Position numbers and translations under genes: made by a program. Under the pieces are notes generated by a model that made no database searches, was not told where the DNA came from, and was given only the letters and a program-made list of their open reading frames with translations. From positions 30,191,850 to 30,255,849 of the forward strand of contig CM066991.1 of the NCBI GenBank assembly GCA_033977485.1: a DNA stretch of 64,000 bases, written 5' to 3'. This document shows positions 22,042 through 33,078 of this stretch, piece after piece. Every line of letters begins with the position of its first letter. The first letter of the stretch is position 1. Source of the DNA: Hydrangea macrophylla. Lineage: Eukaryota > Streptophyta > Magnoliopsida > Cornales > Hydrangeaceae.

Positions 22042-23379
22042 CACTAAATGAAATCATAACTACTCAACTTAATAGTTTGTTAATCATCAAAATTACTTAA
22101 AGTAGAACCCTTGGGACTAACATAGTCCGCTACGAAAAGGATTGGGAACCAAACTTGGGATACAAATTTGGAGATCTCTCACTACCAGTCAGTTGGAACC
22201 AAACTTGTGATTTTAAACTACTACAATTCTAGTGCTATAACTGGGTGATAGTAGGTAGTATATATCATTGATTAGAGACTAATTAAGTTAAATATATAAC
22301 ATCAAAACTAAGAATCTTTATTTTATTTTATTTTATATCATCATTTTTTTCTTGTTTCGGATTATTGAGATATAAAGCATATGGGTAAATTGAGTACATG
22401 AGTAGCATCAGACATCAATTCGACATAGATTTAAGATATTTCATTGAATCGGATAAGTCTTTTTCAAAATCATAAAAAGAAAAAATAAAATCAGATGAAT
22501 GGAATATAAAGACAGAGCCTCAATTGAGTTGGCGCTACAACAACCACAGCCCACATCTCTAGTGTTAAGGAAATTGGTACAAAGTTAGAGCTTGTTTTGG
22601 GCAAGAAAAAATTTGATTGCCAAATCCATCGACCAATATAGACCTATAGACCCTACATCTAAGCCCTAACTTTAATTTAGAGTACCAATACAAGATCAAA
22701 AGAAGAAAAGTAAAAGAATCAAAGCATGCAACTGAAACACAATCGGCTGACACAATCATATCATCTGAAAATTGAAATTTGTAAAAACCCTAAACTTATA
22801 CTGTACAATGTTTACATATCAAAACAAAGAGGGAACTACATACCTGATGAATGCTTCCCTCGATAGTTTGAAGTTTGAAAGATTGGATTTTTTCTTCAAA
22901 CAACTGCTGGTTCGTTTCCTTGTCTTCAACATTCATGCGCCTTTCTGTATTTTTCATGGAGGAATGAGATTGTGAGAGACGTATGTGTAGGGATCGTGTG
23001 AGTTAAGGAGGGAAATATGAACTGATCGATGTTTCCCACGTCTTGTTGGACTCTGCAAATGAAAAATAAAAGATAAAAATAAAAGAAAAAGAAAAACCCT
23101 TCCTTCATTTAGTGAAGAAATTTTGGTAGCTAAATCTTCCAAAATTAAAATTAAATAATTCCTTTCTTCACTATGAACTACTAGTAACCAAATCTCCATC
23201 CCAGTTTTAAGTTAATTAGTCAGGATAAACAATCGGTCACTAGTACTCTCCATACGTCATAACTATTTACACCTTAAAATAAATTCACATTGGCGCCTCC
23301 TTCCCACTAGAGTTTTTGTGAAGAACTTTTACTGACCAAATATTGTGGTCACAAAAGTCAATATTTTACAATAAGTTGT
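22042..23379. other. Non-coding stretch with an exon-like piece
   Basis: No gene family is recognised. On the minus strand 22936-22844 reads MNVEDKETNQQLFEEKIQSF and on to EGSIHQ, followed by a GTATGT donor. A downstream AG at about 22760 does not continue the frame. It may be a captured first exon of an unknown gene. Confidence 0.35.
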
Positions 23380-23474
23380 TATGAAGACTATTTTCTTCAC
23401 TAAAAGTGTATTTAGTGACAAAATCGACTTCGTAACTTAGAAGTTGGTCACAAAATAAGTAATTTGTTGTAGTG
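23380..23474 (-). mobile_element. Second CACTA-like terminus
   Basis: On the minus strand the sequence starts CACTACAACAAATTACTT at 23474. It carries spaced GTGACCAA / GTCACTAAAT motifs, like subterminal repeats. The family differs from the one ending at 19354. No matching left end with a 3-bp duplication was found. Confidence 0.45.
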
Positions 23475-24189
23475 CAGATTGGTTTTCCCATATTGATAGC
23501 AGTAGTAACTCAATTCTTCCCAAATTTCTACAAAAAAAATTCTGGGGAGAGAGAGAGAGCTATTATGTTGTTATAATTTTTTTGACGTGATGTTACAAAT
23601 TTGACCAGAATTGCCAATTAGTGATGAACAAAATCTAAAAAAATTGCGAATCAATGATGAACACAGTTGAATGTGGTCGATTATTGAGGCTCAATCTTGA
23701 CCTAGGGTTTCTTATCACCGATGAACACACAGAGGATACAGAGAGAGAGAAGAGAAGAGAAGAAAGGCTTTAGAGAGAGAAGAAAGAATGTCTTGTGTTT
23801 GAGACATAAAAAGAGTTTCTATTGTGTGTATACATGGTATTAGTGTGTGGTATTTTTGTCCAATAAAGATTGAGGGACTTATTGATACATAGCATTTTTT
23901 TTAGTTGTCCTTAAATCAAAATAATTATCATAAATTGTCCTTATATTTAATTGACCTAAAATTTTAAATATGTTCTCTAGGCCTTTGATTTTTTATGTGC
24001 CTTTTAATATACTATTTAGCCCCCATTATTTTTATAATTTGTATATTAGACTCGAATTCTTCATTTATTGAGTTCATATAAGTGTTTCGCATATTTTTCT
24101 AGTTTTGGTTCTTCATTGTTAGAACATTTTCACCATAATTTACCAAAATATTTTACATCCATGTCTCCCCATGACCCCCAAAAAAAGAA

Positions 24190-24190
<1 letters not shown>
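23475..24190. other. AT-rich non-coding stretch
   Basis: Nothing recognisable apart from short GA-rich runs near 23550 and 23745. Confidence 0.5.
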
Positions 24191-24220
<30 letters not shown>

Positions 24221-24310
24221 AGGTTAAAATACAGAGACCTCCCTCGTGGTATACAAAATTACACTGACCCTACTTGAGGTTTATAGTTTGATAACACTTT
24301 CCCCCCTCTG
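24191..24310 (+). repeat. Mutator-type terminal repeat (GGGTAAATTACACTGACC)
   Basis: GGGTAAATTACACTGACCTC followed by two related TGACC/GAGACC-TGAGGT units is a very common plant repeat start, known from Mutator-like non-autonomous elements. The inverted partner end is not found before 25254. The right end may have been lost where Tat element 2 begins. Confidence 0.5.
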
Positions 24311-24383
24311 TTAGTCAACTGTGAGTTGACTGTGAACTTTTTGGTTAAAATTTTATAAAATACCTACTTTACCCTCACTTCTC

Positions 24384-24386
<3 letters not shown>

Positions 24387-24431
<45 letters not shown>
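24387..24431. repeat. (CT)n microsatellite
   Basis: About 22 CT units. Confidence 0.95.
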
Positions 24432-24434
<3 letters not shown>

Positions 24435-25254
24435 ATTCACCACTGCAAATTCACATGTTCTATCACCAACTCCACCACTAACACGATTCTCTCCAAATCC
24501 CTAACCCAAAATCAAATCTCACAAGATTCCCAATACAGTTTGGTCAATTTGAGGAATTATATAACCAAATCCCTAAACCCAAAATTCATTAACCTCAATT
24601 GGAGAACCAAATTCATAACCCACTTGTACATACATATGTATACACTATATATGTGTATATATATGTATACAAATATCTAAGACTAATACATACATACAGA
24701 TATAGATATACATTTGTAAACCCAAATCAGTATATATATATATATATAAGTTTTGAGATTTTAATGGGTGGTGACTGGTGCGATTTACTGTGGGGAAACA
24801 AAACTCTATTTTTAGAGAGAGAAAGGACACAAAAAATGAGATTTTAAAGGGGGAGAAGAGAGATACAAGAGAGAGGAACCTCCACCGAACTCACACCCAA
24901 CACCACTCCACCGTCGAATCCAAGTTCACCACTTCTTCAATTTTGGGAATTTTTAGGATGATTTTTGGCTTGTGGTTTGGTGGTGGCCGTGAAACGAAGA
25001 TGACGATGGTGGAGGTCTTCAAGTTTTGTATCATGAACTTGAGATAGAGGAGAGAGAACGACAAAGACTGAATAGTGAAGGTAATATTCGTTAATCTTCG
25101 GCTAATTTCTGTGAAATGGGTATGATTCTAATGTGAATTAATTGAGATTCACATTTTGAAACACAGAGATAGAGGAGAGTGAGCGGTGAAGGACAAGGGG
25201 TAAAATGTCTTTTTGCATGAAATTTCACCCTAATTTGGATTTCCCCAAGGCACA
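24432..25254. other. Non-coding stretch with AT microsatellites
   Basis: Alternating TA/TG runs lie at 24640-24760. The Tyr/Ile-rich frames over them come from the repeat. No gene is recognised. Confidence 0.5.
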
Positions 25255-26160
25255 TGACAATCACATGGCTTGATCACATCATCACAGCAGCAGGTGGGTA
25301 GATGAAAGGAGGAAGGCTGATTACAAAGGAAAGACCGATATCAGAGCTAGTGGCAGGTAGTGAGCATACAGCCATTCGGTGAATATCGAGGTTAAGACCG
25401 AGGATAGGATGATACTGGATCTTCATGAGACGCCTCAGTCAGAACAAGCAAGGCCAAGGTTGCACGGTAGTTGCAATGGTAGTAATAGAATCGGTCAAAT
25501 GAGACCGATGTCCTGCCATGAAGGTCCTACAGTGGAGACCAAAAGGAGCTCAGAAAGAAGATGTAATATCGGGCTTGGGAAATAATTGGTAAGCAATCTA
25601 GTAAGTAAGAAAACATCGGACAAAAGAGACCGATGTCGATGGACGCTAGCAGCCTTCTTACTGAGAATAAGATCGAGGTCCATCAACCAACAAGGATCAA
25701 GCTACTCAGGGAAGGTTGAAATTGGTCAACCAGGGTCTGTTCACAAGGCTTTAAAATAGTTAAACATGGGTGAGAACGTGTGCTTTAGGAGATGCTGAGC
25801 TGGAAGGAAAGTAGTTACATGAAAGGAACATAGAAAAAGGGGGATCATCACACAGATCATGGGACAAAGTGGGAGCAGTAACCTGTCGTACACACCTAGA
25901 AATTAGGGGCCATTAACCCCACTAATCCCACTAGTATGAACAGTTATGTACTCAAGTCTATAAATAGAGTAGAAGGGGTAACATTAGGAGGGGACTAACA
26001 CACACGCCACTTCTGTGCTAGTAGACTTTAGTTTTCTCCTCATAACAATATTGCCTTTGTTCTTAAGTGATTTACGAGTTCTTTATATGAGTGTTTGTTA
26101 TTCTTTGAATGTTTGTAATCACTGCTTATTCAATCAATGAAGACGATGATTGGGGAGGTA
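25255..26160 (+). repeat. LTR-like 5' region of Tat element 2
   Basis: A TATA box (CTATAAATAG, 25958-25967) and a T-rich downstream region are followed by gag. The start is placed at TGACAATCAC (25255) but is not confirmed because the other LTR is outside the window. No primer binding site is recognisable between here and gag, so the LTR end and leader seem deleted. Confidence 0.5.
25958..25967 (+). promoter_or_regulatory. TATA box of Tat element 2 LTR
   Basis: CTATAAATAG within the LTR-like region, about 700 bases from its presumed start. Confidence 0.6.
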
Positions 26161-26198
26161 TTCAGACTTGTCAAACATAAGCAATCACTTGATGGAAA

Positions 26199-28470
26199 TG
26201 TTCAACCAACGCTTGGGTGAGATGTCCATTAGGCAGGATCAGAATTTTACCCAAGTGAGGGAAATGTTCCGTAAGATAAGGGAGTAGAAGGAACACCAAA
26301 CGGGTGACCTTTCACAGCCAACTATCCCACCAACCTCCCTGTCTCAGGTTGGGTTAGGGGCAATTCAAAATGCCCCTTCTTTCTCCTGGACCAAAAAATA
26401 TATTACCCCACCAAAGAGGGAGGGCATGGAAATCTTAGGGGAGACCGAAAACCCATCCTGGGTTGTGGTCTGACAAAGCACCCCCATCAGGGAACCATTG
26501 ATCGGTCTAAATGGGCAAGATTCAGACCGTCAGTGGGGAAGAATCAATCCATTGTTCGGAGACAACCCAGTCACCGAGGACAAACACATGGGGAATGATA
26601 GAATCTTTCCAAAACATGAGATCGAAATGGGTAGGGGGGCCCTTTCCAAACAACTAGGGTAGATCGAGAGCAGATCGTCGAGGTCATTCACCAAGACTTT
26701 GGTGGCCTACTCCGCAGAACCCAAAGGTCCGTTTATCGGAGGTCGCATATCGATGCCATTGAAAGAATGCCTTTTCCCCGAGGATATAAGGTGCCCAATT
26801 TCACAACATTTTCTAGTGAGGGAGACCAATCGACCGTGGAATACATCGGTCAATTCCTGCTTCAGAGCAGAGAGGTGAGTCACTGAGGAGATATGCTACT
26901 AAAACTGTTCCCCAATTCCTTGACCGGGGTAGCTTTTAGTTGGCATGTCAACTTACCTTCGAACTCATTCCACACATGGAACCAAATAGAGGAAGCATTT
27001 CATGCCCAATTTTATCGAACTGATTCTGAAGTTTCTATAGCTGATTTGACTAGGTTGTATCAACTGCCAAGTGAATCGGCTGAAGTATACATTGCCAGGT
27101 TTAAACAGGATAAGCATCGTTGCAGGGCCATGTTACCTGAAGAAGAATTTGTCAATATAGCCCTTGGGGGACTTACCTTCGAACTAAGGAAAAAGTTTGG
27201 GGGCATGGGTTTCTGCGATCTCTTTGAGTTAGCAACTCGAGCTGCCCGATATGAGTGCATGCTCGAGGAAGAACAAGAAAGGAAAAATTCATCCAAAGGA
27301 ACCTATTATAGGGATCCCAATTATGACATTCATGCTACTGAATGCGAAACCAGTACCGATGTGAACGTGGCCGAGATTTTATCAAAAAGGTCGTATATAT
27401 GCCAGAAGTTGCCTAAACCAATTGATGCGCAGTTGTCCTCATTCATAAAACAGCCTTTTGAGGCCAGCAAGCAATATTCATTTAACATTGCTATGGATGA
27501 TTAGATTTTTGACTATATGATGGCCAATAGGCAAATTCGGCTTCCACACGACATGAAATTACCTTCGGCTAATGAGCTGAAAGGAAAAGAGTACTACAAA
27601 TGGCATAACTCGTGGCGTCATACCACTAACAACTGCCTGGTGTTCCGAAATGTCTTGCAGGATATGATCGATAAGGGGAATCTGAAGTTTGTTGAAAAAG
27701 AGAAGGAAATAATGGGAGTTGATAGCAATCCATTTTTGGAGATAGTGGGGGCAAACATGGTGGCTCCTGATTTTACCATCTTGCGCAGGCCAAGAGAAAA
27801 GATCGACCTCAAAGAAGCTGAAGTTGCTGAAACAAGCACGAGAGTAAACCAAAGGGCAAAGTCAAGATTGGCCTCTAGTATGGTGTCAGACGTGGCCGAT
27901 CAAAGGGAGAGTAAGGTCCCAACTCTGCAATGGATGGTTGATTTGATCGAATAAGGGTCATGTCCGAAATGCAAGGCTGAGGTAATCAAACCTCCCGAAC
28001 CAAAGAAGGAAAAGGCGTCTCAGCCACCAAGTCAGAGAAGGCCGATTCAAAGTCGCCACACGTATCCAAACCAAGAGTACCGCAGGAAGCCTGATTTTCA
28101 GGAGCATAAAAATTTTTATGATGGAACAAGGTAGGAAAACAGGGACATGAGAAGGAAAACGTACCAATGCCAAGACCGATCCCCACGGATGATCGCTCCA
28201 CCACAAACCGAAGTGAACCGCTGGAAAAGGGTGAAGCACCCAAAATTCGCAAAGCATGCATACTTTAGCAAGACGCAAAAACGGAGAATGCAGAGGTTGA
28301 GGCAGTCAGCTCGGGACTGGGAGGCTAGATACTACTTGGAAAAGAAGCAGGCAGATCAATATAAAGACATGGTGCCAAGGGCAATCTTAAGCCGTAAAGG
28401 AAAGGAGAAGATCGAGTTAGAGAACCGGGATACAAACTTCAAAAGCTTTAGACGTCATCAGTTCTGAAAG
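26199..28470 (+). pseudogene. gag of Tat element 2
   Basis: N-terminal part MFNQRLGEMSIRQDQNFTQV with stops from about 26289. The conserved core begins near 26710 (IDAIERMPFPRGYKVPNF). The longest open part is 26893-27504, reading LFPNSLTGVAFSWHVNLPSN, then FHTWNQIEEAFHAQFYRT and ALGGLTFELRKKFGG. A second open part (27517-27954) contains YYKWHNSWRHTTNNCLVF, a zinc-binding H..H..C motif whose first Cys has become Tyr. Basic and acidic linkers follow to 28470. It is a nucleocapsid-type protein, dead through several stops. Confidence 0.85.
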
Positions 28471-28490
28471 TAAACGAATCGGACATAGAC

Positions 28491-29680
28491 ATGGTAGATA
28501 TCGATGTGGATGATGAAGAATCATTGGACAAATACATCCAGTTTGGAAGTATTCCAAAAGATTTCTCGGTGAATATGGTGTACACGTTGCCAATGACTTT
28601 CGAAGCGAAGACTGACCAAGAATGCAAAATGCAGGGTGATGTGCATGACAACAAGAGTCCATTAACTCTAATATTTATCAACCAGGAAGTGAAAATAGAG
28701 AAGCCGAAGGTATCAGTAATCAGATCGAAGACCAAGGATGAAAAAGGAAAGAAACCTGCTAAAGTAGTTTTTGAGAAGCCGGCAGAAGGAATGTCGCAAC
28801 ATCTGAAGCCGTTATACATCAACGCGGCTATTGCCGTATTCGACGGTGCTGATCGATAATGGAGCTACGGTGAACATTCTACCGTCCATTATGTTACTGA
28901 AGTTGTAGCGTGACGAGAAAGAATTAATCCCAATTGAGCTCACAGTCTATGGGTTCACAGGGACACTAGTGAAGTCGAAAGGGATCCTCCCAGTAGAGCT
29001 TACTGTGGGAAAGAAAACCACCATGACAGCTTTCTTTGTCATGGATTCTGGAGCCTCATATAATGCCTTGCTCAGTGGAGAATGGATCCATACCAATTGG
29101 TGCATCCCTTCAACTTTACATCAGTTCCTGATTTTTTAGAACGGTGACGAAGTGAAAGTGGTCTGGGCGGATCACAAGCCTTTCGTTGCCAGGGTACATT
29201 GCTTTGAGGCCGTTTTGTATGAAGATGATATCGGCCCTGTCAAATTCATCAGAACAGATAAAAACGGTAGGCTGAGATCAGCCACCATGGTAAAGGATCA
29301 AAGGAATCAATTGATCTAAGTGTACAAACAACTCGATCAGCCATCAATCGTGATTACGCTAATCGACAACGATGTAAAACTTAGTATCCCCAATGGACCA
29401 GAACCCATCATCAGTGAAGCATAGAAGGGCATTGGCCATGCAGGCCAGTGTTACTAGAGTGCAGGCTTTCCTGGCAGACAAGCAAGCACAGATATCATCG
29501 GCCGACATCATGGATATTAGTGAAGATTTCCAGGAAAAAATGACGAAAGATTGCATAAAGCTAGAGGAGTTATCATCGACCCTGGTAAAGCTCGATGACT
29601 TAAAAGCCGATGTACAAGATCCTCTCCTTGAGGTTGATTTGGGGGCAAACGGAGAATACCAACCCACTTTCATAAATTAG
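28491..29680 (+). pseudogene. Protease and linker of Tat element 2
   Basis: The frame 28491-28859 ends in LKPLYINAAIAVFDGADR. The protease active region is in the next frame (LIDNGATVNILPSIMLLKL) and reads DNGA. Its second half follows (GFTGTLVKSKGILPVELTVG; FFVMDSGASYNALL). A linker open at 29393-29680 leads to RT. Frameshifts near 28850 and several stops make it inactive. Confidence 0.75.
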
Positions 29681-29689
29681 TTACTTGAG

Positions 29690-30990
29690 CTCGATTTCCA
29701 GGCATCATTGATATCTCTACTTAAAGAATTTAAAGATTGCTTTGCCTGGGACTACCATGAAATTCCTGGGTAGGCAAGAGAGCTCGTGGAACACCGATTA
29801 CCAATCAAGGAAGGGTATAGGCCATTCAAGAAATTACCCCGAAGAATATCCCCTGAGATCATTCTTAAAGTCAAAGAAGAAATTGAACGGCTACTGAAGG
29901 CCGGCTTTATCAAAACAATCAGGTACGTCAATTGGATTTCCAATATTGTGCCAATAGTCAAGAAAAATGGCAAGATAAGGGTCTGCATAGACTTTAGAAA
30001 TCTGAACATGGCAACCCCTAAAGATGAATACCCAATGCCGATGGCTGATCTGCTCATTGATGCCACGGCCAAGCATAAAATTTTATCCTTTATGGATGGG
30101 CATTCAGGATATAACTAGATCTATATAGCCAAAGAAGACATCCCCAAGACCGCATTCAGATGTCCTGGTGCAATTGGAACCTTTGAATGGGTAGTTATGT
30201 CGTTCGGGTTGAAAAATGCTAGAGCAACATATCAGCGAGCCATGAACGCGATCTTCCATGATATGATTGAAAAAATCATGGAAGTTTACATTGATGATGT
30301 TGTCATAAAATTGGCCACAGAGGAGAAACATTTGGCCGATTTAAGAAGATCTTTTGAAAGAATGAGGATCCATGGGCTTAAGATGAACCCCTTGAATTGT
30401 GCTTTTGGAGTATCAGTGGGGAACTTTCTTGCTTTCCTAGTGCACCAAAGAGACATTGAGATCGATAAAAACAAGGTCCAATCCATTCAATTAGCAGAAC
30501 CCCCAAAAAATAAGAAAGGACTCCAAAGACTGCTCGGGCAAATCAACTTTTTGTGACAGTTCATCTCAAACTACGCTGGACGGACACACGTTTGGTCCCC
30601 ATTACTCAAATTGAAGGCCGAGGAAGAATTCAAATGGGAGAGTCAGCATCAAAAGGCCTTTGAAACTATCAAGCAATATTTATCTGAATCGCCAGTAATC
30701 ATGCCTCCAAGGAAGAAAAGGCCGTTGAAGCTGTATTTATCAGCCTCAGATGAATCAATAGCATGCATGCTAGCATAGGACAACGAATGGGGGAAGGAAC
30801 AGGTAGTGTATTATATGAGTAGAGTTCTTACTTCTGTCGAGCGTAGATACACGCCGATAGAAAAACTATGTTTAGCCTTGTATTTTGCTTCACAAAAATT
30901 AAAGGTATATATGCTTCCTGTTTTGGTTTATTTGATTTGCCAAACCGATGTCATTAAATACATGCTATCGAGACCGATAATGTGTTGACG
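29690..30990 (+). pseudogene. RT and RNase H of Tat element 2
   Basis: RT motifs are clear: FIKTIRYVNWISNIVPIVKK, RVCIDFRNLN, MDGHSGYN, MSFGLKNARATYQRA and MEVYIDDVVIK. The YIDD active site is intact. The first RNase H follows (LKLYLSASDESIACMLA, then YTPIEKLCLALYFASQKLK). Stops interrupt at about 29770, 30116, 30554, 30776 and 30985. Several of them (30116, 30776) sit where Gln is usual, consistent with C-to-T change. Confidence 0.9.
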
Positions 30991-31009
30991 TATAGGAAAG
31001 TGGACACTC

Positions 31010-31600
31010 GCTATGATGGAGTTCACATTTCAATTGGTTCCACAGAGATCGGTGAAAGGACAAGCCCTCACCGATTTCTTGGCTGATCACCCTTGTTTGG
31101 ATGTCGGCCCAGAATTAAATAAAGCAATTGACTCCGCTTTATTATTAATGATTTCTTTGTCCCCTTGGACGTTGATATTTGATGGATCAAGAAATGTTGA
31201 CAGAACAGGGGCAAGAATAATCGTGATATCACCGAGAAAACGAAAGATCGTTTTCTCATTCAAACTAGAATTTGAGTGTTCTAGTAATCAAGCGGAATAT
31301 AAAGCATTAATCATCAGCTTGGAAATAATGGCCGAGCTGGATGTATCAGCGATTCACATTATCGTTGACTCAAACCTTATCATTAGCCAGCTCAGTGGTG
31401 AGTTCAGGTGCAAGAGCTGGGAGTTACTGCCCTTCAACTCGATTGCTCTCCAATTACTACGGCAATTCAATGACGCTAGAGTCCAGTATGTTGCCCGAGC
31501 CTATAATTCCAAGGTCGACAATTTAGCACAAGTCACATTAGGAACCAAATTGGAAGTAAATGATAACGAAAAGTTGATAAGAATACAAAGAAGAGTCTTG
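31010..31600 (+). pseudogene. Archaeal-type RNase H of Tat element 2
   Basis: This is the N-terminal part of the long open frame 31013-31960. TLIFDGSRNVDRTGARIIV, then SSNQAEYKALIISLEI, DSNLIISQ and a final VDNLAQ give the D-E-D-D order, but the fourth position reads NLA where ADALA or ADxLA is usual. The extra RNase H marks the Tat lineage. Confidence 0.85.
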
Positions 31601-32890
31601 CCATCGGTAAGACAACGAGAAATGGCAACAGATGCATTCTCGGTAATCATGGATGATCAGGATTGGAGAGTCCCGATAATCAGATGCCTCTTGCATCCAA
31701 GCGGTATGGCCGAGAGGAAAACAAAGTTATCTTCAGTCAATTATGTTTTATTTGATGGAGAATTGTTTAAGAAAAGCCTTAAGGACGAAGTTTTACTGAG
31801 ATGCTTGGACAAGCTCGAGGCCATGAAAGTGATGGCCGAGGTACATGAAGGTATCTGCGGAGCACACCAGGTGGGTACAAAGATGAAATGGCTTCTTAGA
31901 AGATACAATTATTATTGGCCGAGTATGCTAAAAGACTGCATTGACTATGCCAAAGGATGAAAAGCATGCCAAAAACACGGGCCAATACAGCGGGTACTAG
32001 CTACTGAGATGCAGATGATTGTAAGACCATGGCCATTTCGAGGCTGGGCCATGGACCTAATTGGGAAAATATACCCACCATCCTCAGGTCAACACTGCTT
32101 CATAGTGGTGGCAACTGATTACTTTACGAAATGGGTGGAAACAGTACCAGCTAAATCGGTGAATCAAGAATATGTGATCAAATTCATTAACAAACACATA
32201 ATTCACCGATTCGGGCTTCCAGAAATGATTACAGCAGATCAAGGATCAGTCTTCACGGGAGACGAAGTTAAGGCATCTGCTGAAAGCCGAGGTATCAAAA
32301 TCCTTAATTCTACTTCGTATTTTTCCCAATGAAACGGACAGGCCAATTCGTCAAACAAAATAATCAAAGGGATAATAGAAAAGATGGTGGAAGGTAATCC
32401 TAGGGTATGGCATGATTTATTATCTGAGGCATTGTGGGCATATAGGACATCAAAGAGGTCGACCACAAACATTACTCCATTCATGCTTACCGATGGTCAT
32501 GACACAATGCTGCCTATGGAAGTCACTGTCTAGTCAGTAAGGCGAGCATTCCAACTTGGTCTTGAATCAGCCGAGTATACTGAAGCATTGTTGACCGAGT
32601 CGAAAGAGCTCGATGACATCCATCTTAAAGCTTTGGACTGCATTAAGGCACAAAAGAAAAGAGTAACTCAGGCATACAACAAGAGGGTCAAACACAAGTG
32701 TTTTGGCGAAGGGGATCTTGTTTGGAAAACTGTACTGCCATTGGGAGAAAAAAATGGCGGATATGGAAAATGGTCGGCTAAGTGGGAAGGACCCTATCAG
32801 GTAATCTCAGTCATAACAGGGGGAGCATATCGGCTAATGGATTTGGATGGCAAAATGCATGCAAGACCGATAAAAAAATATCTAAAGTAG
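31601..32890 (+). pseudogene. Integrase of Tat element 2
   Basis: Zinc-binding region: VHEGICGAHQVGTKMKWLL, later CIDYAKG and KACQKH, with a stop between them at 31958. The core holds WAMDLIGKIYPP, DYFTKWVETV and ITADQGSVF, then a stop at 32330 in the block before NGQAN. The C-terminal part GDLVWK...GPYQVIS ends at 32890. AATAAA clusters follow at 33010-33033. Confidence 0.85.
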
Positions 32891-33009
32891 TATGTGCCAT
32901 CACTTTGGGAGATCGCAAAATTAGATTGAGTAAAAATCAAACATGTTTCATTGATATCAGTGGAAGTTTACAAGATATGGCCGTAGCTTGAGCAAACGGC
33001 TATAAACAG

Positions 33010-33033
33010 AATAAAAATAAAATAAAATAAAAT
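33010..33033 (+). terminator. Clustered AATAAA signals after pol of Tat element 2
   Basis: Four overlapping AATAAA/ATAAAA units lie 120 bases after the end of pol and 46 bases before the 3' end of the antisense gene. They may serve as internal poly(A) signals for sense transcripts. Confidence 0.4.
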
Positions 33034-33078
33034 ACATATATTCATTTACTTCTTGGCAAACTTAAGCCTTAATTCCTC

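Noticed and set aside
23305..23474. A 170-bp CACTA-type MITE with both ends
   Set aside because: CACTAGAG at 23305 does not match the inverted right end beyond CACTA, and no 3-bp duplication is present.
24599..24847. Tyr/Ile-rich ORF
   Set aside because: It is created by TA/TG microsatellites.
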